Of a DNA stretch of 64,000 nt, positions 1 through 6,962 are shown piece after piece. Within the stretch, counting starts at the first letter, position 1. Every line of letters begins with the position of its first letter. The stretch is from Lentzea atacamensis (lineage in GTDB: Bacteria > Actinomycetota > Actinomycetes > Mycobacteriales > Pseudonocardiaceae), in NCBI RefSeq assembly GCF_003269295.1, contig NZ_QLTT01000001.1, positions 949,635 through 1,013,634 of the forward strand, written 5' to 3'. The position numbers were made by a program, and so were the translations under genes. The notes below the pieces were generated by a model, which saw only the letters and a list, made by a program, of their open reading frames with translations, was not told the DNA's origin and did no database searches.

Positions 1-336
1 ACCGACCTGCGAAACCTGCTCGAGGACCACGACCTGGCCCACGAGCCGCTCGTCTTCCAGCGCGCGGTCGCCAAGTCCGCCCAGATCCCGTGGACCTCCG
101 CGACCACCACCGACCTCGGCTGGAGCCAGCGGAAACTGCCGCGGAGCACGCGGTTCACGCAGTGGTACGCCCGCCACCTGTTCGAGGTCATCCCCGGCAA
201 CCCGCAGGTCTACCGCGCCTTCATCCGCGTCTCGCAGATGGTCGACCACCCGGCGGCACTCTTCCGGCCCGCCGTTCTGCGCCGAGTGCTGTGGAGCGCC
301 CTCAGCGGATCGCGCCCTCGGGCCAGAGAACGGTGA
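1..336 (+). CDS. FAD-dependent monooxygenase, C-terminal fragment (cut by window edge)
   Basis: Frame 1 is open from the first base to a TGA at 334-336, giving the last 111 residues of a protein whose start lies outside the window. The tail contains QIPWTSATTTDLGWS, then a helix ending in RAFIRVSQMVDHPAALFRPAVLRRVL. This pattern (W-T-A-x-x-x-D segment followed by a helix with hydrophobic residues and the RPAVLxRVL signature) resembles the C-termini of FAD-dependent monooxygenases of the squalene-epoxidase/halogenase-like group. No FAD-binding motif is visible because the N-terminus is missing, so the family call is inferential. The stop codon lies inside the next gene, with a 35 bp convergent overlap. 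Confidence 0.55.
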   Translation, partial: TDLRNLLEDHDLAHEPLVFQRAVAKSAQIPWTSATTTDLGWSQRKLPRSTRFTQWYARHLFEVIPGNPQVYRAFIRVSQMVDHPAALFRPAVLRRVLWSALSGSRPRARER

Positions 337-772
337 CCGGCACACCTCGCGACCGCGCATAGGCGACCACATCAGCAGTGCCACCGGGTCCGCGGCCGGG
401 CTGCCCGTCCCACACGGCCAGCAACGCGTCGGACTCGTCGACCATCCGTTTGCCCGCCTCCATGTACGCGTGCGGGTCGGGCGTGACGAACGGCAGTTGC
501 ACGACCTTGGCCGCCTGCGCGAGCAACCTGTCGTAGACGGGCCGGTAATCCTCAGGCAGCGACTCGCGATACCTCACCGCGGGCAGCACGGCAACGAGCG
601 CACCGCCGGCGTCCAGCACAGCCTGCGCGAACACGGCGTCGGCGCCGTCTGCCAGGCACGACACACCACCGACATCGCCGCTCTCGGCCACGGCGGCACG
701 GATCATCCGATCAATCTCCGCCTCCAGCTCGGCCGAGAGGCCGCGATGTCCTGTGATGGCGAGCTGCGTCAT
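302..772 (-). CDS. SLOG/Rossmann-like nucleotide-binding protein
   Basis: A 156-residue protein. I chose the ATG at 772 because the text MTQLAITGHRGL then begins directly with the first beta-strand; an upstream ATG at 823 would add 17 residues without visible structure. Visible landmarks are ITGHRG near the N-terminus, SCLADGAD about 40 residues later, and a glycine-rich GRGPGGTADVV stretch before a C-terminal VTVLWPEG strand. This alternation of strands, GxRG and ADGAD resembles SLOG-type proteins that bind nucleotide-derived ligands, but no ligand can be assigned. It overlaps the tail of the plus-strand monooxygenase gene by 35 bp. A divergent role in nucleotide signalling is possible but not shown. 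Confidence 0.6.
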   Translation of the reverse strand: MTQLAITGHRGLSAELEAEIDRMIRAAVAESGDVGGVSCLADGADAVFAQAVLDAGGALVAVLPAVRYRESLPEDYRPVYDRLLAQAAKVVQLPFVTPDPHAYMEAGKRMVDESDALLAVWDGQPGRGPGGTADVVAYARSRGVPVTVLWPEGAIR

Positions 773-839
773 CTGGGCAGGATAGGCGGCCACCACGAGA
801 TCAGGCCGCCGGACACAGCGCACTTGGCGGCTGAGCCTC

Positions 840-1265
840 TCAGCCGCGCTTCCGCTCTGCGAATTCCTTTGCGACAGCCGTGTAGTGGACGTTCGTCATG
901 ATCCCGAGGATGTTCCCGAACGGGTCCACGACGGACGCCGTCACGTACCCCTCACCGCGCACCCGCGGCTCGTCGTGCGTCTTCGCACCGAGCTCGTGCA
1001 GCCGGGCGAACGTCGCCTCGAGATCGTCGACCGCCCAGAACAGGATCGCACCGGCCGGACCGTCCGACGGCGTCACCTCGAACTTCCGCTGTGCCAGCCC
1101 CAGCTCGGCCAGGTAGTCGCCGAGACGGAACTCGACGTACCCGAGCTCCCCCTCCGGCGTGCGCCCCTCGAAGTAGGCCTCGATCCCGAGGAACGACGTG
1201 TACCAGGCGCGCGCCGCCTCCAGGTCGTCGGCGTAGTAGGTCACAGTCGACATGCCTCGCAACAT
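840..1265 (-). CDS. VOC (glyoxalase/bleomycin-resistance fold) protein
   Basis: A 141-residue single-domain protein. The start at 1265 is supported by a GGAGGGA ribosome site about 7 bases upstream; the alternative ATG at 1253 has no properly spaced site. Two beta-alpha-beta-beta-beta modules are visible: YYADDLEAARAWYTSFLG at the N-terminus and FWAVDDLEATFARLHELGA in the second half, finishing with VVDPFGNILGIM, the usual VOC ending that carries a metal-ligand region. Members are metal-dependent isomerases, dioxygenases or drug-sequestering proteins; the substrate here is unknown. It is divergent from a WYL-domain regulator with a perfect palindrome between them, a common pairing in actinomycetes, so it is probably controlled by that regulator. 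Confidence 0.85.
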   Translation of the reverse strand: MLRGMSTVTYYADDLEAARAWYTSFLGIEAYFEGRTPEGELGYVEFRLGDYLAELGLAQRKFEVTPSDGPAGAILFWAVDDLEATFARLHELGAKTHDEPRVRGEGYVTASVVDPFGNILGIMTNVHYTAVAKEFAERKRG

Positions 1266-1315
1266 CGCGAATCCCTCCAGAAAAAACTTCGGTGTCGGGA
1301 TTCACCCTCCGCCGT

Positions 1316-1340
1316 AAAGTGCTCATCTAGTGAGCACTTT
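1316..1340. promoter_or_regulatory. Perfect inverted repeat, likely operator of the WYL regulator
   Basis: Arms AAAGTGCTCA (1316-1325) and TGAGCACTTT (1331-1340) are exact reverse complements with a 5 bp TCTAG spacer. The repeat sits between the divergent VOC and WYL-regulator starts, 18 bp upstream of the regulator's ATG and about 50 bp upstream of the VOC ATG. Its position and perfect symmetry suggest a dimer-binding operator used for autoregulation and VOC control. That the WYL protein is the binder is inferred from adjacency. Confidence 0.7.
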
Positions 1341-1358
1341 GATGAGGAACCTCGGAAC

Positions 1359-2327
1359 ATGCGCGCAGACCGTCTCGTCGCCACGTTGCTGCTGATGCAG
1401 GCCAGAGGCCGCATCACCGCCGCTGAGCTGGCAAAAGAGCTCGAAGTGTCCACCGCCACCGCCCGCCGCGACCTCGAGGCGCTGTCCACCGCGGGTGTCC
1501 CCGTGTACCCCCAGCCAGGTCGCGGCGGCGGCTGGTCGCTCATCGGCGGGGCCCGCACCGACCTGAGCGGGCTGACCGCGGCGGAGGCGCAGGCGTTGTT
1601 CCTGATCGCCGGACCGGCCGCTTCCGTCGCGCCGCAGGTGAAATCCGCACTGAGGAAGCTGGTGCGCGCACTGCCGCAGACGTTCCGCGCCGAAGCGGAA
1701 GCCGCGGCGTCCGCCGTCGTCGTCGACACCGCGGGCTGGGGCGACGACACGAAGGACCGGCCGGCGCTGGTGTCGGTGCTGCAACAGGCCGTGGTGCAGC
1801 AGATCAAGGTCCGCCTGACCTACCAGAAGCGCGGCTCGGCACCCACCGGGCGCGTGGTCGACCCGTGGGGACTCGTCGACAAGGACGGCATCTGGTACTT
1901 CGTCGCCGGCACCCCGCACGGCCAGCGGACGTTCCGGATCGACCGGATCCTCGGTGCGACCCTGACCGGCACGCCGTCGACGAAGCCGCCGGACTTCGAG
2001 CTGACGAAGGCGTGGGACTCGGTCGTCACGGAGGTCGAGCAACGCCGTTCGGAGACCGCGGCGATCATGCTGGTGCCCGCCCGGTTCGTGAAGATCTTCC
2101 AGCACATGCACGGCCGCCACTGCACGGTGCTCGCGAACATCGGCGAGCACGTCCGGGTGCAGCTGACCGCACCGCGCCCGCTCGACATCGCCCGCAACGT
2201 CGCCGGGTGGGGCGGCCTGATCACCGTCGAGTCACCGGACTCGGTGCAGGAGCACCTCGCACGCATCGGCGCCGAGCTGGTCAGCCGATACCCACCTGCT
2301 TCTCCAGCCGGTCCAGCCGAGTCATGA
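1359..2327 (+). CDS. YafY-type HTH/WYL-domain transcriptional regulator
   Basis: A 322-residue regulator. I start it at ATG 1359 (MRADRLVATLLLMQ); the open frame continues upstream but that part only mirrors the antisense VOC gene. Residues 1-60 form a DeoR-like winged helix-turn-helix (RITAAELAKELEVSTATARRDLEAL) followed by the wing GVPVYPQPGRGGGWSL. A WYL domain follows at about 145-220, with WYFVAGT and RTFRIDRI, the region that senses ligands in this family. The C-terminus is a WCX-type extension. It lies divergent to a VOC gene with a perfect palindrome 18 bp upstream, so it is probably autoregulated. Its end overlaps the convergent Clp-N gene by 47 bp. Confidence 0.88.
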   Translation: MRADRLVATLLLMQARGRITAAELAKELEVSTATARRDLEALSTAGVPVYPQPGRGGGWSLIGGARTDLSGLTAAEAQALFLIAGPAASVAPQVKSALRKLVRALPQTFRAEAEAAASAVVVDTAGWGDDTKDRPALVSVLQQAVVQQIKVRLTYQKRGSAPTGRVVDPWGLVDKDGIWYFVAGTPHGQRTFRIDRILGATLTGTPSTKPPDFELTKAWDSVVTEVEQRRSETAAIMLVPARFVKIFQHMHGRHCTVLANIGEHVRVQLTAPRPLDIARNVAGWGGLITVESPDSVQEHLARIGAELVSRYPPASPAGPAES

Positions 2328-2931
2328 TCATCTGCAGCACCTTGGCCGCGTCCGGCGCGGCCTGCTGCTGCTTCTTCAGGTGCACGATGCCGGCGAGCGC
2401 GGTCTGCACGGCACGGCGCGTGCCCTTGAGGTCGGCGCCGTGCTCGCGGAGCACCTCGCCGCCCTTGCCGTCGGGTTCGGCGATGATGCCGAGCAGAAGG
2501 TGCTCGCAGCCCACGTAGTTGTGCCCCAGCGACATCGCCTCGACCACGGCAAGTTCCAGCGCGTTGACCGCGTCCTGGGCGAAGCCGGTCCCCTCGCCGG
2601 GCGAGGACGGAAAACGCAGCGTCCGCGGGTCGATGTCGATCGCGCGCAGCACGTCCAGACCGAGGTTGGCGCCCTCCTCGACGAGCGCCCGCCCCAGCTC
2701 AGCGGTGGTCACCACGGGCGACTCGGCCGCGCGACGGATCACCGTGCGCAGCCGCTCGGTGAGCTGCGAGCCCCGGTCGCCGTCGAGATCCGCGACCGTG
2801 AGCCCGCGCACCGAGGTGAGCCGCTTGACCGACACCTCGAGCGCGCGCTGACAGATCGCCGAGACCGGAATGTTCAGTTCCTTCACCGTTTCGGCCAGGT
2901 CATCGGGCAGGTACACGTTGATTTTCGGCAT
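2281..2931 (-). CDS. Clp N-terminal domain protein with an antitoxin-like N-terminal DNA-binding region
   Basis: A 216-residue protein started at ATG 2931; the longer frame from 2982 would run through the operator. The first 35 residues (MPKINVYLPDDLAETVKELN then VSAICQRALE) look like a ribbon-helix-helix/CcdA-type DNA-binding segment. The remainder is a double Clp N-terminal (ClpA/B/C N) repeat, with FAQDAVNALELAVVEAM and YVGCEHLLLGIIAEPDGKG near 120-165. There is no AAA+ ATPase module, so it cannot be an unfoldase by itself; it could act as a DNA-binding sensor that recognises substrates or Clp partners. The start codon overlaps an inverted repeat, which fits autoregulation by the N-terminal domain. 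Confidence 0.8.
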   Translation of the reverse strand: MPKINVYLPDDLAETVKELNIPVSAICQRALEVSVKRLTSVRGLTVADLDGDRGSQLTERLRTVIRRAAESPVVTTAELGRALVEEGANLGLDVLRAIDIDPRTLRFPSSPGEGTGFAQDAVNALELAVVEAMSLGHNYVGCEHLLLGIIAEPDGKGGEVLREHGADLKGTRRAVQTALAGIVHLKKQQQAAPDAAKVLQMIMTRLDRLEKQVGIG

Positions 2932-2960
2932 AACCCTATATGTACCCCCATGTAGGGTTA
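2931..2960. promoter_or_regulatory. Near-perfect inverted repeat over the start of the Clp-N gene
   Basis: Arms TAACCCTATATG (2931-2942) and CATGTAGGGTTA (2949-2960) are reverse complements with a single mismatch, separated by 6 bp. The left arm ends exactly on the first base of the start codon. On the minus strand a TATAGGGTT-type sequence directly precedes the ATG, so the transcript may be leaderless and binding here would block both polymerase and initiation. The encoded protein begins with a ribbon-helix-helix-like segment, the likely binder. The symmetry is seen directly; the function is inferred. Confidence 0.65.
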
Positions 2961-3024
2961 CAGTCAATGGCAAACGCGGCAACCGTCACACTTGCGGGTG
3001 ATCAAAGGTGACGGGAGCGCGGGC

Positions 3025-4713
3025 GTGGAGGAGAAGAGCAGGCTCATCGGGAGCCGCTACCGGTTGCAGGAGAAGATCGGTCAGGGGGCGATGGGAGTCG
3101 TCTGGCAGGCCTACGACGAGCAACTGCATCGCGTGGTCGCGGCAAAGGAGCTGCTCGCGCTCGACGGCCTCGACGACGCCAAGATCGAACGCGCCAAGGC
3201 CAGGGCCATGCGCGAGGCCCGGCTGGCCGCGCGGCTCGAACACCCGAACGCCATCCGCGTCTACGACGTCGTGGAGGAGGACGGTCAGCCCTGGCTGATC
3301 ATGGAGTACCTCCCCTCCCGCAGCCTCGCCGCCGTGATCGCCGAACAGGGCTCGCTGCCGCCCCGCGAGGTCGCCCGCATCGGCTGCTACACCGCCGCCG
3401 CCCTCGCCGCCGCGCACCGCCACGGCATCCAGCACCGCGACGTGAAGCCCGGCAACGTCCTGATCGGCGACCAGGAAGTCAAGATCACGGACTTCGGCAT
3501 CTCCCGCGCCACCGACGACGGCACCGCCACCGCGACCGGCACCGTCGGCACGCCCGCCTTCTTCTCCCCCGAGGTCGCCCGCGGCGACGACGCCGGTTTC
3601 CCCTCCGACGTCTTCTCGCTCGGCGCCACGCTCTACAACGCCGTCGAGGGCGCCCCTCCGTTCGGCGCCGCCGACAACCACATCGCGATGCTCCACCGGG
3701 TGGCGAGCGGTTCGTTCATGCCGCCGGCCAGTGCCGGGCCGCTGCTGTCCCCCGTGCTGTTCCGGCTGCTGGCCAACGACCCGGAGCGGCGGCCGACCAT
3801 GGAGGAGGCCGTGCACCTGCTGGCCGCCGTGGTGAACGAGTCGCCGCAGGTGTCCGAGGCGACCGCCGTCATTCCGGCCACGGTCGAGCTTCCGGTCGAG
3901 GCCCAGCCGGAGGAGAAGGCCAAGCAGGAGGCGAGCGCGGCCGCCGCCGGGCTGGTGGCCGGAGCCGCTGCCGCCGAGGCCGCCAAGCTCACGGCGCCCG
4001 AGCCGCAACCAGAGCCGGAGCCCGAGCCCGAGCCGCAGCCGGAACCCGAGCCCGAGCCCGCGGTGGCAGCACCCGTAGAACCTGTTGCCACACAAGAGGA
4101 ACCGGCACCCGTCACCCCGGTCCCCGCCCAGCCGGAACCCGAGGAGAAGCGGCGCAGGTTCCCGCTGGTCCCCATCGCGATCGTGATCCTCGTGCTGGCC
4201 GTGGGCATCGGCTCGTTCCTGTTGTGGCCCAAGGGCGGCAGCCAGAACAACGCGGCCAACCCGCCGACCTCCGGCACCTCGAACGCGCCCACCACGAGCC
4301 AGTCCCAGCCGCAGTCGCCGACGGAAACGCCGGCACGGCCCACGACCCAGCCCCAGTCGAACCCTCAGACAGCCACCCCGAACCCCGGCCAGACGCCCCC
4401 GCCGGCCCCGCAGACCGCACAGCAGGCGATCGAGGCGTACTACGCGCTGATCCCCAACGACCTGCAGACCGGCTGGTCGCTGCTCACCGAGAGCTTCAAG
4501 GCCAGCCGCCGCAACCTGACCTTCGAGGGCTACCAGTCGTTCTGGCGCCAGTACACGGGCGTCCAGGTGTCGAACCCGGAACCGCAGGGCGACAACGTCG
4601 TGACGGTGACAGTGCAGTACATGCAAGGCGGCAGTGTCGCCATGACCGAGCGCCACACGTACACGCTCGTTCAGCAGAACGGCAAGTGGATGATCGACAG
4701 GCAGGTGCCATGA
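3025..4713 (+). CDS. Transmembrane Ser/Thr protein kinase (PknB/PASTA-less type)
   Basis: About 562 residues from GTG 3025, chosen because a GGGAG site precedes it and the kinase domain begins soon after. The kinase domain spans about 8-265: glycine loop GQGAMGVVW, the Lys in VVAAKELL, catalytic loop HRDVKPGN near 136 and ITDFGISRA. A juxtamembrane stretch rich in Glu, Pro and Ala (PEPEPEP repeats) follows, then one membrane helix near 378-400 (VPIAIVILVLAVGIGSFLLW). The outside part has a Ser/Thr/Pro/Gln linker and an NTF2-like module (about 465-562, QQAIEAYYALIPNDLQTGW to GKWMIDRQV). It should phosphorylate cytoplasmic proteins in response to an extracellular cue. Its stop overlaps the next gene's ATG (ATGA). 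Confidence 0.93.
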   Translation: MEEKSRLIGSRYRLQEKIGQGAMGVVWQAYDEQLHRVVAAKELLALDGLDDAKIERAKARAMREARLAARLEHPNAIRVYDVVEEDGQPWLIMEYLPSRSLAAVIAEQGSLPPREVARIGCYTAAALAAAHRHGIQHRDVKPGNVLIGDQEVKITDFGISRATDDGTATATGTVGTPAFFSPEVARGDDAGFPSDVFSLGATLYNAVEGAPPFGAADNHIAMLHRVASGSFMPPASAGPLLSPVLFRLLANDPERRPTMEEAVHLLAAVVNESPQVSEATAVIPATVELPVEAQPEEKAKQEASAAAAGLVAGAAAAEAAKLTAPEPQPEPEPEPEPQPEPEPEPAVAAPVEPVATQEEPAPVTPVPAQPEPEEKRRRFPLVPIAIVILVLAVGIGSFLLWPKGGSQNNAANPPTSGTSNAPTTSQSQPQSPTETPARPTTQPQSNPQTATPNPGQTPPPAPQTAQQAIEAYYALIPNDLQTGWSLLTESFKASRRNLTFEGYQSFWRQYTGVQVSNPEPQGDNVVTVTVQYMQGGSVAMTERHTYTLVQQNGKWMIDRQVP

Positions 4714-5447
4714 CCCGGCACGCACTCGTCACCGGAGCCTCGCGCGGCATCGGTGCCGCCATCGCCCACGCCCTCGCGGACAAGGGCCACCGGATCGCCG
4801 TCCACTTCCGGTCCGACCCGGCCGCGGCGGAAGCAGTCGCCGCGAACCTGCCAGGAGACGGTCACGTCACCGTGCAGGGCGATCTCGGTGCCGGCCAGGC
4901 CGAGCAGATCGTCGGCGAGACGGTCGAGAAGCTCGGCGGGCTCGACGTCCTGGTCAACAACGCGGGCATCTACTTCCACCACCCGATCACGACGACCAGC
5001 TTCGGCGAATGGCAGGAAGCCTGGCGCCGCACCATCGAGCTCAACCTGTTCGGCCCCGCCGACCTCGCCTGGCACGCGGTCCGGCACATGACCGAGGGCG
5101 GCCGGATCATCAACATCGGCTCCAGGGGCGCCTACCGCGGCGAACCCGACGCCCCGGCGTACGGGGCGGCGAAGGCCGGGCTGCACGCGATGACCCAGTC
5201 GCTCGCGCAATCCCTTGCGCCGCAGGGCATCGCGGTCGCCGGTGTCGCGCCGGGCTTCGTCCGCACCGAGATGGTCACCGATTTCCTCGCCGGTCCCGAG
5301 GGCGACGCGATCCGGGCGCAGAGCCCGTTCCACCGCGTCGCCGAGCCCGAGGAGGTGGCCTCGGCGGTCGCGTGGCTCGCGCAACCGGAAGCGGTGTGGG
5401 CCAGCGGCACGATCATCGACGTGAACGGCGCGTCCTACCTCCGCTGA
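4710..5447 (+). CDS. Short-chain dehydrogenase/reductase (SDR)
   Basis: A 245-residue classical SDR. The cofactor motif TGASRGIG lies at 8-15, NNAG follows in the fourth strand, and the catalytic residues sit in the Ser of NIGSRGAY and in YGAAK. The C-terminal GFVRTEM and FHRVAEPEEVASAVAWL are typical of FabG-like enzymes, which reduce 3-keto groups with NAD(P)H. The ATG overlaps the stop of the kinase gene as ATGA, so the two are translationally coupled; whether the SDR is a kinase target or just a passenger is unknown. A strong hairpin follows 11 bp after the stop. The substrate cannot be told from sequence. Confidence 0.9.
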   Translation: MTRHALVTGASRGIGAAIAHALADKGHRIAVHFRSDPAAAEAVAANLPGDGHVTVQGDLGAGQAEQIVGETVEKLGGLDVLVNNAGIYFHHPITTTSFGEWQEAWRRTIELNLFGPADLAWHAVRHMTEGGRIINIGSRGAYRGEPDAPAYGAAKAGLHAMTQSLAQSLAPQGIAVAGVAPGFVRTEMVTDFLAGPEGDAIRAQSPFHRVAEPEEVASAVAWLAQPEAVWASGTIIDVNGASYLR

Positions 5448-5458
5448 TTCCCCGGAAG

Positions 5459-5482
5459 GCGACCGGAACTGGTTCCGGTCGC
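5459..5482 (+). terminator. Hairpin terminator after the kinase-SDR operon
   Basis: Perfect 11 bp arms GCGACCGGAAC and GTTCCGGTCGC with a 2 bp nominal loop, starting 11 bp after the SDR stop and followed by a T-rich TTGTTGATCTT stretch. It separates the operon from the chitinase promoter. Confidence 0.75.
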
Positions 5483-5500
5483 TTGTTGATCTTCCCCGCA

Positions 5501-5516
5501 ACCGGTCTAGACCACT
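5501..5516. promoter_or_regulatory. DasR-responsive element (dre) upstream of the chitinase
   Basis: The 16 bases ACCGGTCTAGACCACT differ at one position from the Streptomyces dre consensus (A-C/G-TGGTCTAGACCA-C/G-T) bound by the GntR regulator DasR. It lies 45 bp upstream of the GH18 chitinase ATG, the usual place in chitinase promoters. DasR releases when glucosamine-6-phosphate rises, linking chitin/GlcNAc sensing to enzyme secretion. The match is direct; that this strain has DasR is inferred. Confidence 0.8.
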
Positions 5517-5560
5517 AACGTCGCGGTGGGCGCACGACGAAGTGGAAGGCAACCCCTGCA

Positions 5561-6895
5561 ATGCGTTCACTCCGATCTCGCCTCGGCGCCGTCAGCCTCG
5601 CGCTGGCCGCGACCGCGGCGACACTGACGGTCATCGCGCCGGCCGCGCAGGCCGCGTATCCCCCGGGTTTCAAGAGCGTCGGCTACCAGCCGTCGTGGTC
5701 CAGCAACGTCAGCACCATCCCGTACAACAAGCTCACGCACATCAACTACGCGTTCGTGCTGCCGAACGCGAACGGCACGCTCCAGGGCGTCCCTGAGCCC
5801 GGCAGGCTGCAGCAGCTGGTGAGCCTCGGCCACCAGAACGGCGTGAAGGTCTCGATCGCCGTCGGCGGGTGGAACAACGGCAACGACGACAACTTCGAGA
5901 TCCTGGCCGCCAACGCGAACAGCCGCACCACGTTCGTGAACGCCCTGATCAACGTCGTCAACCAGTACAACCTCGACGGCGTCGACATGGACTGGGAGTA
6001 CCCGGACCCCGGCGTCGAGGGCGACAACTTCACCCTGCTGATGCGGCAGCTGGGCGACGCACTGCACAGCAGGGGCAAGCTGCTCACGGCCGCGGTCGTC
6101 AGCGAGGGCTCCGTGGCGAACGGTGTGCAGCCCGCGGTGTTCGGCATCGTCGACTGGCTGAACATCATGGCCTACGACGGCGGCAGCCCGCACGCGAACT
6201 ACGACTGGTCGATCAACAGCGTCAACTTCTGGAAGAACCGCGGTCTGCCGGCGAGCAAGGCGGTTCTGGGCGTGCCCTTCTACAGCCGTCCGACCTACAT
6301 CTCCTACCGCGACCTCGTCGCGCAGGACCCGGCCAACGCCAACCGCGACTGCTACAACGGCAACTGCTACAACGGCCTGCCGACGATCCGCCGCAAGACC
6401 ACGTGGGCGATGTCGAACGCGGGCGGCGTCATGAACTGGGAGCTCTCCCAGGACACCACGAACAGCACCAGCCTGCTCAACGCCATCTGGGAAACCGCGT
6501 CCGGCGGCAACCCGAACCCGCCCACCGGCGGCACGATCACCGGCTACGGCGGCAAGTGCGTCGACGTGGCGGGCGCGAACTCCGCCAACGGCACCGCGGT
6601 TCAGCTCTGGACGTGCAACGGCACCAACGCCCAGCAGTGGACCCGCAACGGCAACACGGTGCGCGCCCTGGGCAAGTGCCTCGACGCGTCCGGCACGGCC
6701 AACGGCGCCGTGACACAGATCTGGGACTGCACCGGCGCGCCGAACCAGCAGTGGACCTCCGAGGCCAACGGCCAGCTGCGCAACGTGGGGTCGGGCAGAT
6801 GCCTCGACGCCACCGGCCCCAGCTCGGCGGACGGCACCAGGCTCCAGCTCTGGGACTGCGCCGGCACCGCCAACCAGCAGTGGCGCTTCAACTGA
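5561..6895 (+). CDS. Secreted GH18 chitinase with C-terminal ricin-type carbohydrate-binding domain
   Basis: A 444-residue exoenzyme. Residues 1-31 are a Sec signal peptide (MRSLRSRLGAV, hydrophobic core, AQAA cleavage). The GH18 barrel spans about 34-315; the catalytic DxxDxDxE motif is DGVDMDWEYP near 139, whose Glu is the acid/base, and MAYD provides the conserved Tyr-Asp. A Gly/Asn/Pro linker (GGNPNPPTGG) leads to a ricin B beta-trefoil at about 322-444 with three QxW repeats (QQWTRN, QQWTSE, QQWRFN). It hydrolyses chitin outside the cell; the lectin module tethers it to polymer. A DasR box lies 45 bp upstream and a 15 bp hairpin follows, so it is a single-gene unit. Confidence 0.93.
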   Translation: MRSLRSRLGAVSLALAATAATLTVIAPAAQAAYPPGFKSVGYQPSWSSNVSTIPYNKLTHINYAFVLPNANGTLQGVPEPGRLQQLVSLGHQNGVKVSIAVGGWNNGNDDNFEILAANANSRTTFVNALINVVNQYNLDGVDMDWEYPDPGVEGDNFTLLMRQLGDALHSRGKLLTAAVVSEGSVANGVQPAVFGIVDWLNIMAYDGGSPHANYDWSINSVNFWKNRGLPASKAVLGVPFYSRPTYISYRDLVAQDPANANRDCYNGNCYNGLPTIRRKTTWAMSNAGGVMNWELSQDTTNSTSLLNAIWETASGGNPNPPTGGTITGYGGKCVDVAGANSANGTAVQLWTCNGTNAQQWTRNGNTVRALGKCLDASGTANGAVTQIWDCTGAPNQQWTSEANGQLRNVGSGRCLDATGPSSADGTRLQLWDCAGTANQQWRFN

Positions 6896-6912
6896 GTCTC
6901 CGGCCCGATGAC

Positions 6913-6947
6913 GCGGGCGATGATCCCTCACCGGGATCATCGCCCGC
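6913..6947 (+). terminator. Hairpin terminator of the chitinase gene
   Basis: Perfect 15 bp arms GCGGGCGATGATCCC (6913-6927) and GGGATCATCGCCCGC (6933-6947) around a 5-base loop, 17 bp past the chitinase stop. It ends immediately before the promoter of the 5'-nucleotidase gene and lacks a clear T-tract, as is common in actinomycetes. Confidence 0.75.
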
Positions 6948-6949
6948 CG

Positions 6950-6955
6950 TACGAT
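6950..6955 (+). promoter_or_regulatory. Likely -10 element of a leaderless 5'-nucleotidase transcript
   Basis: TACGAT fits the actinobacterial TANNNT -10 pattern and lies 7 bases before GTG 6963. No Shine-Dalgarno sequence is visible between them, so the mRNA probably starts at the GTG. Positional inference only. Confidence 0.45.
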
Positions 6956-6962
6956 CTGTGCC

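Noticed and set aside
885..1358. N-terminal extension of the WYL regulator frame
   Set aside because: These codons are antisense to the VOC gene and pass through the operator; the regulator begins naturally at 1359.
4000..4080. Repetitive Pro-Glu sequence that looked like a tandem DNA repeat
   Set aside because: It is a low-complexity juxtamembrane coding region (PEPEPEP) of the kinase, not a separate repeat element.
2986..4725. Long minus-strand frame over the kinase gene
   Set aside because: Its Gly/Arg-rich sequence mirrors the Pro/Glu repeats and kinase domain of the real gene on the other strand.
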